Shown: positions 7,961-13,342 of the stretch, in pieces | Layout of the letters: every line of letters begins with the position of its first letter | How positions within the stretch are numbered: the stretch's first letter is position 1 | Assembly (NCBI GenBank): GCA_900553935.1 | Contig: USFK01000022.1 | Location: 1 to 13,342 of the forward strand | DNA: 13,342 bases | Source: an uncultured Collinsella sp. | GTDB lineage: Bacteria; Actinomycetota; Coriobacteriia; Coriobacteriales; Coriobacteriaceae | Direction of reading: 5' to 3' | Translations under genes and position numbers: made by a program | Notes under the pieces: generated by a model | The model's database searches: none | The model's input: the letters and a program-made list of their open reading frames with translations, nothing else | What the model was told of the DNA's origin: nothing

Positions 7961-8011
7961 ACCGAGATCCCGACCCGAAAATGGGGATGGGGAGCGGGTC
8001 GGGATCTCGGT
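7961..8011 (-). terminator. 17-bp perfect hairpin between major subunit and minor genes (attenuator or mRNA stabiliser)
   Basis: ACCGAGATCCCGACCCG at 7961-7977 and its exact reverse complement at 7995-8011 leave a 17-nt loop. On the transcribed strand the hairpin begins 12 nt after the major-subunit stop (8023) and is followed by CCCCCTTTGATC, not a U-run. A full terminator is therefore doubtful. Partial termination, or protection of the upstream message from 3' exonucleases, is more likely and would favour the major subunit. Confidence 0.7.
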
Positions 8012-8022
8012 GGGGGGTTGGA

Positions 8023-8790
8023 TTACTTCAGGCCGTTATTCGAGTCGTCAACCCAAGCCTTGGCCTGCTTAAGGGCATTCTGCGCGTCAGCATTTTCACC
8101 CTGCTCGGTGCCATTCTGGCCCGCACCAAAGATGTAGGCAGAGACCGTCATCGTGGGAGCCTGCTTCGGGTCAGCAGTAGTCTCGACAACATCGGTGTTG
8201 TTCATGTCAGAGGGAATCGTCACGGCAGTGAAAAGCTCGTCAGTATAAAGGTCCTGCTGTGCTCCATTGGCCTCTAGCTTTGCAGGCAGGTTCTCCGCAG
8301 CAGAGTTCTTGGAGTACATAAACAGACCGCTCACGTACTGGGTACCGGAGTTGTCAGACTTGTTGGTCTTGAAATAGCCATCAACGGGCTTCCAGTTCGT
8401 GTTTTTGAGCTCAAAGTACGGGGTCTTGTCAAGGCTGGTGCCAGGCTTGACGATGGCATTCTTTACGTAAATGAATACATATGCATCATCAGAGCCAGCC
8501 TTGATGCCAACATTGGGGTTCTTGGGCACAGTTGCACCAGGAACCATCTTGGAGTCGTCTTTCCAATTAGTCTCAAACAAGCGAGCGTGAGAGTCGTTAT
8601 CGCCGTCGCCCGGCTGATCGGGATTGGCCGGATCGGGCTTTTTGTCCGGTGCATCAATTTTGCCCACCATGAACACGTTGTCAATGTGCTCCTGCGCCGA
8701 CAGCCATGCATAGGTGCCCACGCCGGCGGCCAGCACCAGCAGCAGCAAGGCGGCAACGATGCCGTAGCGTTTTTTCTTCTTGTTTTCCAT
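8023..8790 (-). CDS. TasA/camelysin-like protein with SipW-dependent type leader (putative major fibre subunit)
   Basis: 255 aa. Leader: MENKKKKRYG, hydrophobic 11-25, GTYAWLSA at 25-32, then HIDNVFMVGKID at 35-46, which is the signature of SipW-processed TasA/camelysin proteins. An Asp/Pro-rich linker (47-66) follows. Core strands MVPGATVPKNPNVGIKAGSD (82-101) and AYVFIYVKN (103-111) match the TasA pattern of PGD/T...K.P.V...G followed by an aromatic strand. The C-terminus is hydrophilic, without anchor. A longer frame reaches 9003 but overlaps the signal peptidase gene; ATG 8790 is chosen because AAAGGAAG sits 6 nt upstream (8797-8804) and the leader starts there. Proximal position, best ribosome site and flanking hairpins suggest the most abundant product. 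In Bacillus TasA the mature N-terminal strand completes the neighbouring subunit; whether that holds here is untested. Confidence 0.85.
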   Translation of the reverse strand: MENKKKKRYGIVAALLLLVLAAGVGTYAWLSAQEHIDNVFMVGKIDAPDKKPDPANPDQPGDGDNDSHARLFETNWKDDSKMVPGATVPKNPNVGIKAGSDDAYVFIYVKNAIVKPGTSLDKTPYFELKNTNWKPVDGYFKTNKSDNSGTQYVSGLFMYSKNSAAENLPAKLEANGAQQDLYTDELFTAVTIPSDMNNTDVVETTADPKQAPTMTVSAYIFGAGQNGTEQGENADAQNALKQAKAWVDDSNNGLK

Positions 8791-8820
8791 CGTTCTCTTC
8801 CTTTCGAAAATCGACTTCCC

Positions 8821-8844
8821 CGGCAACGGCCCTTGCCGTTGCCG
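8821..8844 (-). terminator. 10-bp hairpin between signal peptidase and major subunit
   Basis: CGGCAACGGC and GCCGTTGCCG form a perfect 10-bp stem with a 4-nt loop in the 71-nt gap between the two genes, about 30 nt before ATG 8790. The minus strand continues GGGAAGTCGATTTTC, with only a late short T-run. It may be a leaky attenuator or an RNA-processing boundary rather than a true terminator, since the genes clearly belong to one functional unit. Confidence 0.55.
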
Positions 8845-8861
8845 ACACCTCTCCCCTGCCG

Positions 8862-9419
8862 CTATGAACGCCGCTCCCTCGCATGCGCGCGGGCATACTT
8901 GCCCGCAGGCTCGTCGGGAACCATCCGATCGAGCACAATCGACGCCGCGACCAGCAGCGCCAGAACGGCCACCACAACAAGCAAACCGGGCATCGTCGTG
9001 CAATATGCGTTAACGAAGCCCAGGTAAGGGACACAAAAAGAAACGACACCGATCACGCGCGAAAAAGGCGTCTGCTCGGCGTCGTGCATGATGGTTCCAT
9101 CTGCATTTTTGTTTGCGATTCCCTGCGTGCTGATCGTCTGCGCCACAGGGTCGACCTCGTACACCTGGTGGGTCACCACGGCGCCGTCCGATCGGTAAAA
9201 AGTTGCATTGTCGCCCATGGCAATATCCGTTGGATCAACCTGGTGAACAAACACCATGGAGCCGACGGGGAGCTCGGGTTCCATAGAGCCCGAAAGCACT
9301 GCAAAAGGCGTGTATCCAAATGCACGGGGAGCAAAAGAAACAACGGCAAGGGCTATGACAAGCGCAAGCGCCAGACTGCTAAGAAGTGCAATAAAACGTT
9401 TGACTCCGCGCGCCGCCAT
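8862..9419 (-). CDS. sipW: SipW/ER-type signal peptidase I
   Basis: 185 aa membrane serine protease, first gene of the operon, expected to remove the leaders of the three camelysin-like proteins encoded downstream. TM segments lie at about 8-30 and 142-164. The nucleophile motif VLSGSMEP gives Ser45. His84 in VVTHQVYEVD takes the place of the bacterial-type Lys, which marks the archaeal/ER/SipW class. In the box that usually reads GDxN...D, the first Asp is replaced (GIAN; Ile101) while Asp107, six residues on, is kept; the second Asp is the essential one in studied archaeal enzymes. The length fits SipW-type enzymes. The C-tail is basic (RAHARERRS), probably cytoplasmic. ATG 9419 has only a distant GGGGAT as ribosome site, so modest expression is likely. 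The family is secure; dedication to the neighbouring leaders is inferred from position, as in the Bacillus tapA-sipW-tasA operon. Confidence 0.92.
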   Translation of the reverse strand: MAARGVKRFIALLSSLALALVIALAVVSFAPRAFGYTPFAVLSGSMEPELPVGSMVFVHQVDPTDIAMGDNATFYRSDGAVVTHQVYEVDPVAQTISTQGIANKNADGTIMHDAEQTPFSRVIGVVSFCVPYLGFVNAYCTTMPGLLVVVAVLALLVAASIVLDRMVPDEPAGKYARAHARERRS

Positions 9420-9546
9420 AATGATTAATTCATCCCCATCGAGGCCTTATTCGACCCCTCCAAAGGTCAGCAAGTTTCAACAGGAACCGCAAGGCGATTG
9501 AAAAGTGAGTCCGAAATAAGCCAATTTGGAATCTTTTCGTAATAAA

Positions 9547-9575
9547 AACATAGCGATGTGCTACATATTTTTCAA
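9547..9575 (-). promoter_or_regulatory. Candidate sigma-70-type promoter of the fibre operon
   Basis: On the minus strand, TTGAAA (9570-9575) is followed after exactly 17 nt by TATGTT (9547-9552). Matches to TTGACA and TATAAT are fair, and the spacing is ideal. A start near 9540 would give a leader of roughly 120 nt before ATG 9419. Being in AT-rich DNA raises the chance of coincidental matches. Confidence 0.4.
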
Positions 9576-9603
9576 TGTTTTGTCGCTAAATGCTACTTAT
9601 TTT
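9551..9603. repeat. Paired 13-bp boxes TGCTACWTATTTT (possible operator)
   Basis: TGCTACATATTTT at 9559-9571 and TGCTACTTATTTT at 9591-9603 differ at one base and are 32 bp apart, about three helical turns, so they lie on the same DNA face. The first overlaps the -35 and spacer of the candidate promoter. TAGCGA (9551-9556) and TCGCTA (9583-9588) also form an inverted pair around them. This arrangement suits a regulator binding across the promoter. Confidence 0.45.
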
Positions 9604-9719
9604 GGCGTAAGCGGTCATTTATCCCCAAATTAGTCTGTTTTATCCAATACTTATAACTAACCCCCTACGCAACTTCCCCATAGAAGGTTCGATTTTTTTG
9701 CGAAACTAAAATAATGGTA

Positions 9720-9727
9720 CCCCCCCC
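9720..9727. repeat. C8 homopolymer (G8 on the transcribed strand)
   Basis: Eight consecutive C follow GGTA at 9716-9719, about 300 nt upstream of the signal peptidase start. Tracts of this length can change length by slippage in other bacteria. On the minus strand it lies just before TATTTT (9706-9711), a poor -10-like element whose -35 side (TTTTAA) is unconvincing. Confidence 0.5.
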
Positions 9728-9824
9728 ACATTAAAACAAACTACTGGAAGTGTCATTTATTTCCGACCCCTCCTTTGCCGGAGTTTTATGACAGCCCCAT
9801 GTAGTTCGCAGCCCATAATCCTCT

Positions 9825-10153
9825 GAGAACCGTGTCCCAGAATTCACGTCCGGAGTGGGATACGGCTTCCGCTTGTGCCCCCGTCGGGAAACCACATCCC
9901 ACTCCGATCACAAATTCCGGGTCGCACTTTCCGCCAAGACCCTCAACCGGAAACTACATCCCATTTCTCGACCGAATGCTGGGATGTAGTTTCCACAGAG
10001 CCCTTCACCGGGAAACCGCATCCCATTCCAAAGGCATATTCCGGGACGCAGCTTCCGCAACTCCACCCATCCGGAAATCCCATCCCACTCCGCACACATC
10101 CGGGCATAGAGCAATCAGCTTATTAGGCCTTCCATCAATAAAGGGGCGCCCTC
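9825..10153. repeat. Intergenic palindromic half-site array, copy 2
   Basis: A second array of GGAAA-N5-TCCCA / TGGGA-N5-TTTCC half-sites in the same orientation and of nearly the same length as 61-388. Blocks of exact identity include a 28-nt stretch around 9895-9922 and the 36-nt tail at 10118-10153; elsewhere the copies differ at many positions. One internal pair (arms near 9955 and 9980) has matching N5 sequences (CTACA and TGTAG). Short open frames on both strands follow the repeats and are not genes. The array separates the flavodoxin terminator from the control region of the fibre operon. Confidence 0.8.
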
Positions 10154-10161
10154 GTGTCACG

Positions 10162-10189
10162 AAAAAAGCCTCGAGAACTTCGAGGCTTT
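10162..10189 (-). terminator. Intrinsic terminator of the flavodoxin gene
   Basis: On the minus strand, AAAGCCTCG pairs with CGAGGCTTT (10181-10189 with 10165-10173) around a 7-nt loop, and the stem runs into six T (complement of 10162-10167). It lies about 45 nt after the stop at 10232. This is the clearest Rho-independent terminator in the window. Confidence 0.85.
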
Positions 10190-10231
10190 CACATTTGTAT
10201 TGTTTTGCACGAAGGACCACGAACGGCGAAG

Positions 10232-10783
10232 CTACTCTCCCAGCACGGCCTTCTTGGCGGCTGCAGCCATGTTGTCCAGGTCTTCCTTGGTGGGATGGTC
10301 CTTCGCGGCAACCCAGTTGTCGAGCAGCATCTTAAATCGGGCGTTTTCGGGATCTTGCTCGAGCATGGCCTCGTAGCGCTGCTTGACCGCGGGGCCCATC
10401 TTGCCCTGGCACATCGCCCAGCCCGCAAGCTCGGCATCCCCAGCCAAATTGGAAGCTACGCGGTCGATAATCTGCTGGTAATAGCTCTGGTCGGCGCCAA
10501 AGCCGCAGGTGCCAAACAGGAACACGCGCTTACCGTGCAAGGCGGAGAGCAACGCCGCGACCGAAGGCGTGCACGCGCCCTTGTCGCACCAAAAACCGAC
10601 GAGCACCGTGTCGGCCGCGCAGGCGCCCTGCGCCTCGAGCGCAACCTGATCTGCATCCGCATCGTCGCTCAACGCCGCGGCATGGACAAACTCAACACCC
10701 GCAGCCTGCAGAGCGCGCTTGATCGCGCCCGATACCATCCTGGTATTACCGCTCTTGCTGTTAACCACCAAAGAGCACGTCAT
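10232..10783 (-). CDS. Flavodoxin-family protein (BilS-like pattern)
   Basis: 183 aa, cytoplasmic, expected to bind FMN and carry electrons or reduce a small substrate. The phosphate-binding loop NSKSGNT (8-14) follows the first beta strand, as in flavodoxins. Further family features are GFWCDKG near 63-69, FLFGTCG near 89-95, CQGKM at 125-129 and HPTKED near 163-168. The length exceeds that of a minimal flavodoxin (about 140 aa) because of the C-terminal helical part. The CQGKM and HP..D pattern resembles the flavodoxin-like proteins named BilS, linked to bilirubin reduction in gut bacteria, but no BilR-type reductase is adjacent, so I do not assign the name. ATG 10783 is chosen over GTG 10789 because GAGG lies 10 nt upstream of it and only 4 nt from the GTG. 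It appears to be a single-gene unit with its own terminator. Confidence 0.8.
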   Translation of the reverse strand: MTCSLVVNSKSGNTRMVSGAIKRALQAAGVEFVHAAALSDDADADQVALEAQGACAADTVLVGFWCDKGACTPSVAALLSALHGKRVFLFGTCGFGADQSYYQQIIDRVASNLAGDAELAGWAMCQGKMGPAVKQRYEAMLEQDPENARFKMLLDNWVAAKDHPTKEDLDNMAAAAKKAVLGE

Positions 10784-10842
10784 AGTCACGTTGCCTCGTT
10801 TCCCCCAAAACTAAAGCCACTAATGCAATTTATTAGATGAAT

Positions 10843-10870
10843 ATCTTAGTACTAACGTGACAGATGTAAA
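10843..10870 (-). promoter_or_regulatory. Candidate promoter of the flavodoxin gene with palindrome TTAGTACTAA
   Basis: On the minus strand TTTACA (10865-10870) and TAAGAT (10843-10848) are 16 nt apart, giving a start near 10836 and a leader of about 50 nt. A perfect 10-bp palindrome TTAGTACTAA (10846-10855) overlaps the -10 side of the spacer, where a repressor could bind. The promoter match is moderate only. Confidence 0.35.
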
Positions 10871-10955
10871 CCACCGTCTGTCGATTGGCGACGCAGACGA
10901 CATCTTTGGACAGATTTCGAACAGTATGTACTTCGGATAGAAACCGCCGCAGAAC

Positions 10956-11024
10956 GTTTCACGAATGGCCGAAAAACTGTTTCACAAAACGCCGTCAAAT
11001 TGTTTCACGCGCTGGTAGAACGCT
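10956..11024. repeat. Three 23-bp units starting with GTTTCAC
   Basis: GTTTCAC occurs at 10956-10962, 10979-10985 and 11002-11008, with starts exactly 23 bp apart. Units 1 and 2 also share a GCCG-nnAAA segment at the same offset, and a partial fourth unit (CCGCCGCAGAAC, 10944-10955) precedes them in phase. They lie between the ABC exporter end and the candidate flavodoxin promoter. Spacing of about two helical turns suggests cooperative regulator sites; an origin-like iteron is possible but no replication gene is nearby. Confidence 0.6.
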
Positions 11025-11083
11025 ATATAACACGATCGCTCTATGGGACAAACAAACCTGATTAATTTGCCCCACGGGCTTGC

Positions 11084-12943
11084 TTACTGGGCGAACTGAC
11101 TGCGGTAGAGCTCGGCGTAGAAGCCGCCTGCCGCTAGCAGCTCGTCGTGTGTGCCGCGCTCGATAATCTGGCCGTCGCGCATGACCAGAATGCAGTCGGC
11201 GTTGCGGATCGTCGACAGGCGGTGCGCCACCACAAAGCTTGTGCGGCCGGCCATAAGCTCGTCGAATGCCGCCTGCACCTGCAGCTCGGTACGCGTATCG
11301 ATACTCGAAGTCGCCTCGTCCAGCAGCAAGATAGCCGGATCGGTAAGCATAACGCGCGCGATGCACAGCAGCTGTTTTTGACCCTGGCTAAACGTGCCGC
11401 CGTCCTCGCCGATCACCGTATCGTAGCCGCCTGGCAGTTGCACGATAAACTTGTGCGCGTGCGCGCGCTTGGCCGCCTCGATAACCTGTTCGCGTGTGGC
11501 ATCGGGACAACCGTAAGCGATGTTTTCCGCCACCGTGCCCTCGAACAGCCAGGTGTCCTGCAGCACCATGCCAAAGGCGCGGCGCAGGCTTGCGCGCGTG
11601 TAGTCACGCGAGGAACGGCCATCGACCGCAATGCGACCGGCATCGATATCGTAAAAGCGCAGCAGCAGGTTGATGAGCGTCGTCTTACCGCAGCCCGTGG
11701 GGCCAACTAGGGCAAAGCGCATGCCGGGCTTTGCCTCGATACAGATATCCCGCAGCAGCTTGCGGTCGGGCACGTAGCTAAAGTCCACATGCTCAAAGGC
11801 GACCTCGCCCTGCGGCGCGGCAAGCTTTACAGCGTCCGACGCGTCGGGCTCCTGCTCGCGCGCATCGAGCAGCGCAAACATGCGGCGCGCCGAGGCGTAC
11901 GCGGTCTGGATCTGCGTAATGACGTTGGTGACCTCGTTGAACGGCTTGGTGTACTGGTTGGCGTAGGACAGGAAAATCTGCACGCCGCCCACCGTGAGCG
12001 CCGCCGGCACGCCCGTGATCACGCCCACGCAGCCGATCGCAGCGACAACGGCGTAGATGATGTTGTTGATAAAGCGCGTGCCGGGATTAGAAAGCGAACC
12101 CATGAACTGCGCGCGCTCACCTGCCGTATAGAGCTCGGCGTTGAGCGCGTCGAAGCGCGCTTGGGCGTTGGGGCCGTAGGCAAAGGCGTCGACAAGCTTC
12201 TGCTCGCCTACGTACTCCTCGATATGACCACCGAGCTGCCCTTGAATACGCTGCTGCGCCGTAAAGCTCTTGTTGGAAAGCTTGGCGATGGCGCCGGCCG
12301 CAAAGATGGAAAGCGGCGTGACGAGCACCACCACGAGCGTCATGGCCAGGTTAATGGAGAGCATAAACGCGAGCGTGCCCACGATGGTGATAACGCCGGT
12401 GAAAAGCTGCGTGAAGCCCTGCAGCAGACCGTCGCCCACCTGGTCGACGTCATTGACCACGCGGCTCATAAGGTCGCCGTGGGCATGGCTGTCGATAAAG
12501 CTGAGCGGCATGCGGCTGAGCTTGTCACTTGCCTCCACGCGCATGTCACGCACCGTTTCGTAGGACAGGCGGTTGACGCAATAGCCCTGCAGCCACTGGA
12601 AGGACGCTGCTCCCACCACGACGAGCGCGAGTTTGGTAACGAGCGGCAGCAGCGCATCGAAGTCCACCTGGCCCGCGGCAACGATCAGGTCGATGCCCTC
12701 GCCAATGAGGATGGGCGTGTAGAGCTGCAGGATCACCGAGACGGCGGCACTCACAAACGACGCCGCAAACGAGACGCGGTGCGGACGAACATAGCCCAGC
12801 AGGCGGCGAGTCACCGCACCGGCGGGATAGCGCTCGGGGTCGCCGGGCTGGCGCGGACCGTCACCCAGGTCGTTGAGGTTATCGTTGCCGGACACGTTGG
12901 CCGTCATCGTGGCGACCGAACCGGAGGAAGTGTACGGATTCAT
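11084..12943 (-). CDS. ABC exporter half-transporter, intact ATPase (TM288-like subunit)
   Basis: 619 aa, a membrane domain fused to an ATPase domain. After a hydrophilic N-terminal extension of about 45 residues come six membrane segments (about 50-345) of the type I exporter fold. The ATPase domain has Walker A GPTGCGKTT near 412-420, Q-loop LQDTW near 461, signature FSQGQ near 518, Walker B ILLLDEATSSID near 541 with catalytic Glu, and H-loop AHRLST near 573. FSQGQ in place of LSGGQ is seen in the partner subunit of heterodimers with one degenerate site. The start follows the preceding stop directly (TAAATG), with AAAGGAGGG 7 nt upstream (12951-12959), so the pair is translated together. 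The substrate (drug, lipid or peptide) cannot be told. No good terminator follows; a weak stem at 11045-11073 lacks a U-run. Confidence 0.92.
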   Translation of the reverse strand: MNPYTSSGSVATMTANVSGNDNLNDLGDGPRQPGDPERYPAGAVTRRLLGYVRPHRVSFAASFVSAAVSVILQLYTPILIGEGIDLIVAAGQVDFDALLPLVTKLALVVVGAASFQWLQGYCVNRLSYETVRDMRVEASDKLSRMPLSFIDSHAHGDLMSRVVNDVDQVGDGLLQGFTQLFTGVITIVGTLAFMLSINLAMTLVVVLVTPLSIFAAGAIAKLSNKSFTAQQRIQGQLGGHIEEYVGEQKLVDAFAYGPNAQARFDALNAELYTAGERAQFMGSLSNPGTRFINNIIYAVVAAIGCVGVITGVPAALTVGGVQIFLSYANQYTKPFNEVTNVITQIQTAYASARRMFALLDAREQEPDASDAVKLAAPQGEVAFEHVDFSYVPDRKLLRDICIEAKPGMRFALVGPTGCGKTTLINLLLRFYDIDAGRIAVDGRSSRDYTRASLRRAFGMVLQDTWLFEGTVAENIAYGCPDATREQVIEAAKRAHAHKFIVQLPGGYDTVIGEDGGTFSQGQKQLLCIARVMLTDPAILLLDEATSSIDTRTELQVQAAFDELMAGRTSFVVAHRLSTIRNADCILVMRDGQIIERGTHDELLAAGGFYAELYRSQFAQ

Positions 12944-13342
12944 TTAGCAGCCCTCCTTTGCGCAGACGGATGCGGGGGCGGTCGGAGCGGACGCGAGTCT
13001 TGGGGTGGGCGTGGGCGTCGTGCTCCCCTGCTGGCCCTCGAGCTCCTCGCGGCGCAGCTGCGACTGGCAAATCTCGCGATAGAGCTGGCAGGTCGCGTAC
13101 AGCTCATCGTGCGTGCCAAGGCCCGCAACCGAGCCGTGGTCGAGTACGCAGATCATGTCGGCATCGCGCACGGTCGAGACGCGCTGGCTCACGATGACAG
13201 TCGTCAGCGGCAGCCCGCCCTCGGCGGCACCGCGCACGCTGCGCTCGCGAATGGCATGACGAAGCGCCGCGTCAGTCTTAAAGTCGAGCGCCGAGGCAGA
13301 GTCGTCCATGATCAGAATCTTCGGCTTTTTGAGAAGCGCCCG
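12944..13342 (-). CDS. ABC exporter half-transporter, degenerate ATPase (TM287-like subunit), 5' end outside window
   Basis: Only the last 132 codons are in the window; the frame is open through 13342. It starts inside the ATPase domain with ARALLKKPKILIMDDSASALD-type sequence (Walker B). The catalytic Glu is Asp (MDDSAS) and the H-loop is SQRVST instead of HRxST, both as in the degenerate subunit of heterodimeric exporters such as TM287/288. The conserved end THDEL..TCQLYREICQSQ follows, then a Ser/Thr/Pro-rich tail of about 30 residues (TTPTPTPRL...) that the family does not need. An internal ATG at 13307-13309 lies within Walker B and is not a start. It pairs with the downstream half-transporter. 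Confidence 0.9.
   Translation of the reverse strand, partial: RALLKKPKILIMDDSASALDFKTDAALRHAIRERSVRGAAEGGLPLTTVIVSQRVSTVRDADMICVLDHGSVAGLGTHDELYATCQLYREICQSQLRREELEGQQGSTTPTPTPRLASAPTAPASVCAKEGC

Larger units (their letters stand above)
9420..9824 (-). promoter_or_regulatory. AT-rich control region upstream of the fibre operon
   Basis: About 400 nt without a supportable gene, clearly more AT-rich than its surroundings at 9480-9720. It holds the candidate promoter, the repeated 13-bp box and the C8 run listed separately, plus T7 at 9692-9698. It is the only sizeable non-repeat space upstream of the six-gene operon, so its regulation should act here. Confidence 0.6.

Noticed and set aside
8023..9003. 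326-aa start for the major subunit
   Set aside because: The extra 71 residues overlap the signal peptidase gene in another frame and would put the leader in mid-protein; ATG 8790 has its own ribosome site.
9420..9824. tRNA or riboswitch in the control region
   Set aside because: No cloverleaf, conserved CCA end or known aptamer core could be seen; the AT-rich sequence looks like promoter DNA.
11045..11073. Terminator after the exporter operon
   Set aside because: An 8-bp stem with one G-U pair and a 13-nt loop is present on the minus strand, but AUAGAGCG follows instead of a U-run; too weak to call.
12944..13309. 121-aa complete protein starting at 13309
   Set aside because: The frame is open to the window edge and the Met lies within Walker B (ILIMDD), so it is the end of a longer exporter gene.

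Overview
The window most likely comes from a gut coriobacterium, probably Collinsella or a close relative. This is judged from the high G+C coding sequence, the Gram-positive surface-protein styles, and the intergenic arrays of GGAAA-N5-TCCCA half-sites. The genus is inference; no rRNA or housekeeping marker is present. Every gene I support lies on the minus strand, so biological order runs from right to left.

Region by region. (1) 13342-11084: two back-to-back half-transporters, the first cut by the window edge, form a heterodimeric ABC exporter with one degenerate and one intact ATP site. (2) 11083-10784: a control region with three GTTTCAC boxes spaced exactly 23 bp, a possible promoter and a palindrome. 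(3) 10783-10232: a lone flavodoxin-family protein with a clear intrinsic terminator. (4) 10153-9825: an array of palindromic half-sites about 330 bp long. (5) 9824-9420: an AT-rich control region with a candidate promoter, a repeated 13-bp box and an 8-C run. (6) 9419-528: a six-gene surface-fibre operon. (7) 508-380: an inverted repeat enclosing the operon's terminator. (8) 388-61: a second copy of the palindrome array in the same orientation, then a terminator at 31-54 for a gene beyond the left edge.

The six-gene operon is the centre of the window. A SipW/ER-type signal peptidase (Ser-His-Asp, not Ser-Lys) is followed by a 255-aa TasA/camelysin-like protein with a SipW-dependent type leader, which is the best candidate for the major fibre subunit. 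Next come a smaller camelysin-like protein, a 1826-aa beta-helix/GW-repeat/CnaB-like adhesin with an ordinary Sec signal and no membrane anchor, a second small camelysin-like protein, and a 232-aa protein with a DLMPGD domain and a degenerate sorting signal (LVATG, hydrophobic stretch, RRNKR). The last four genes are separated by only 1-3 nt. The genes around the major subunit are separated by 71-138 nt gaps holding strong hairpins without U-tracts, as if expression is stepped down after the major subunit. My working model is a wall-anchored TasA-type filament with two adaptor subunits and one giant adhesin, processed by its own signal peptidase. No sortase or regulator gene is in the window.

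The operon is bracketed by the two direct-repeat arrays, so recombination between them could delete it as a unit of about 9.8 kb.
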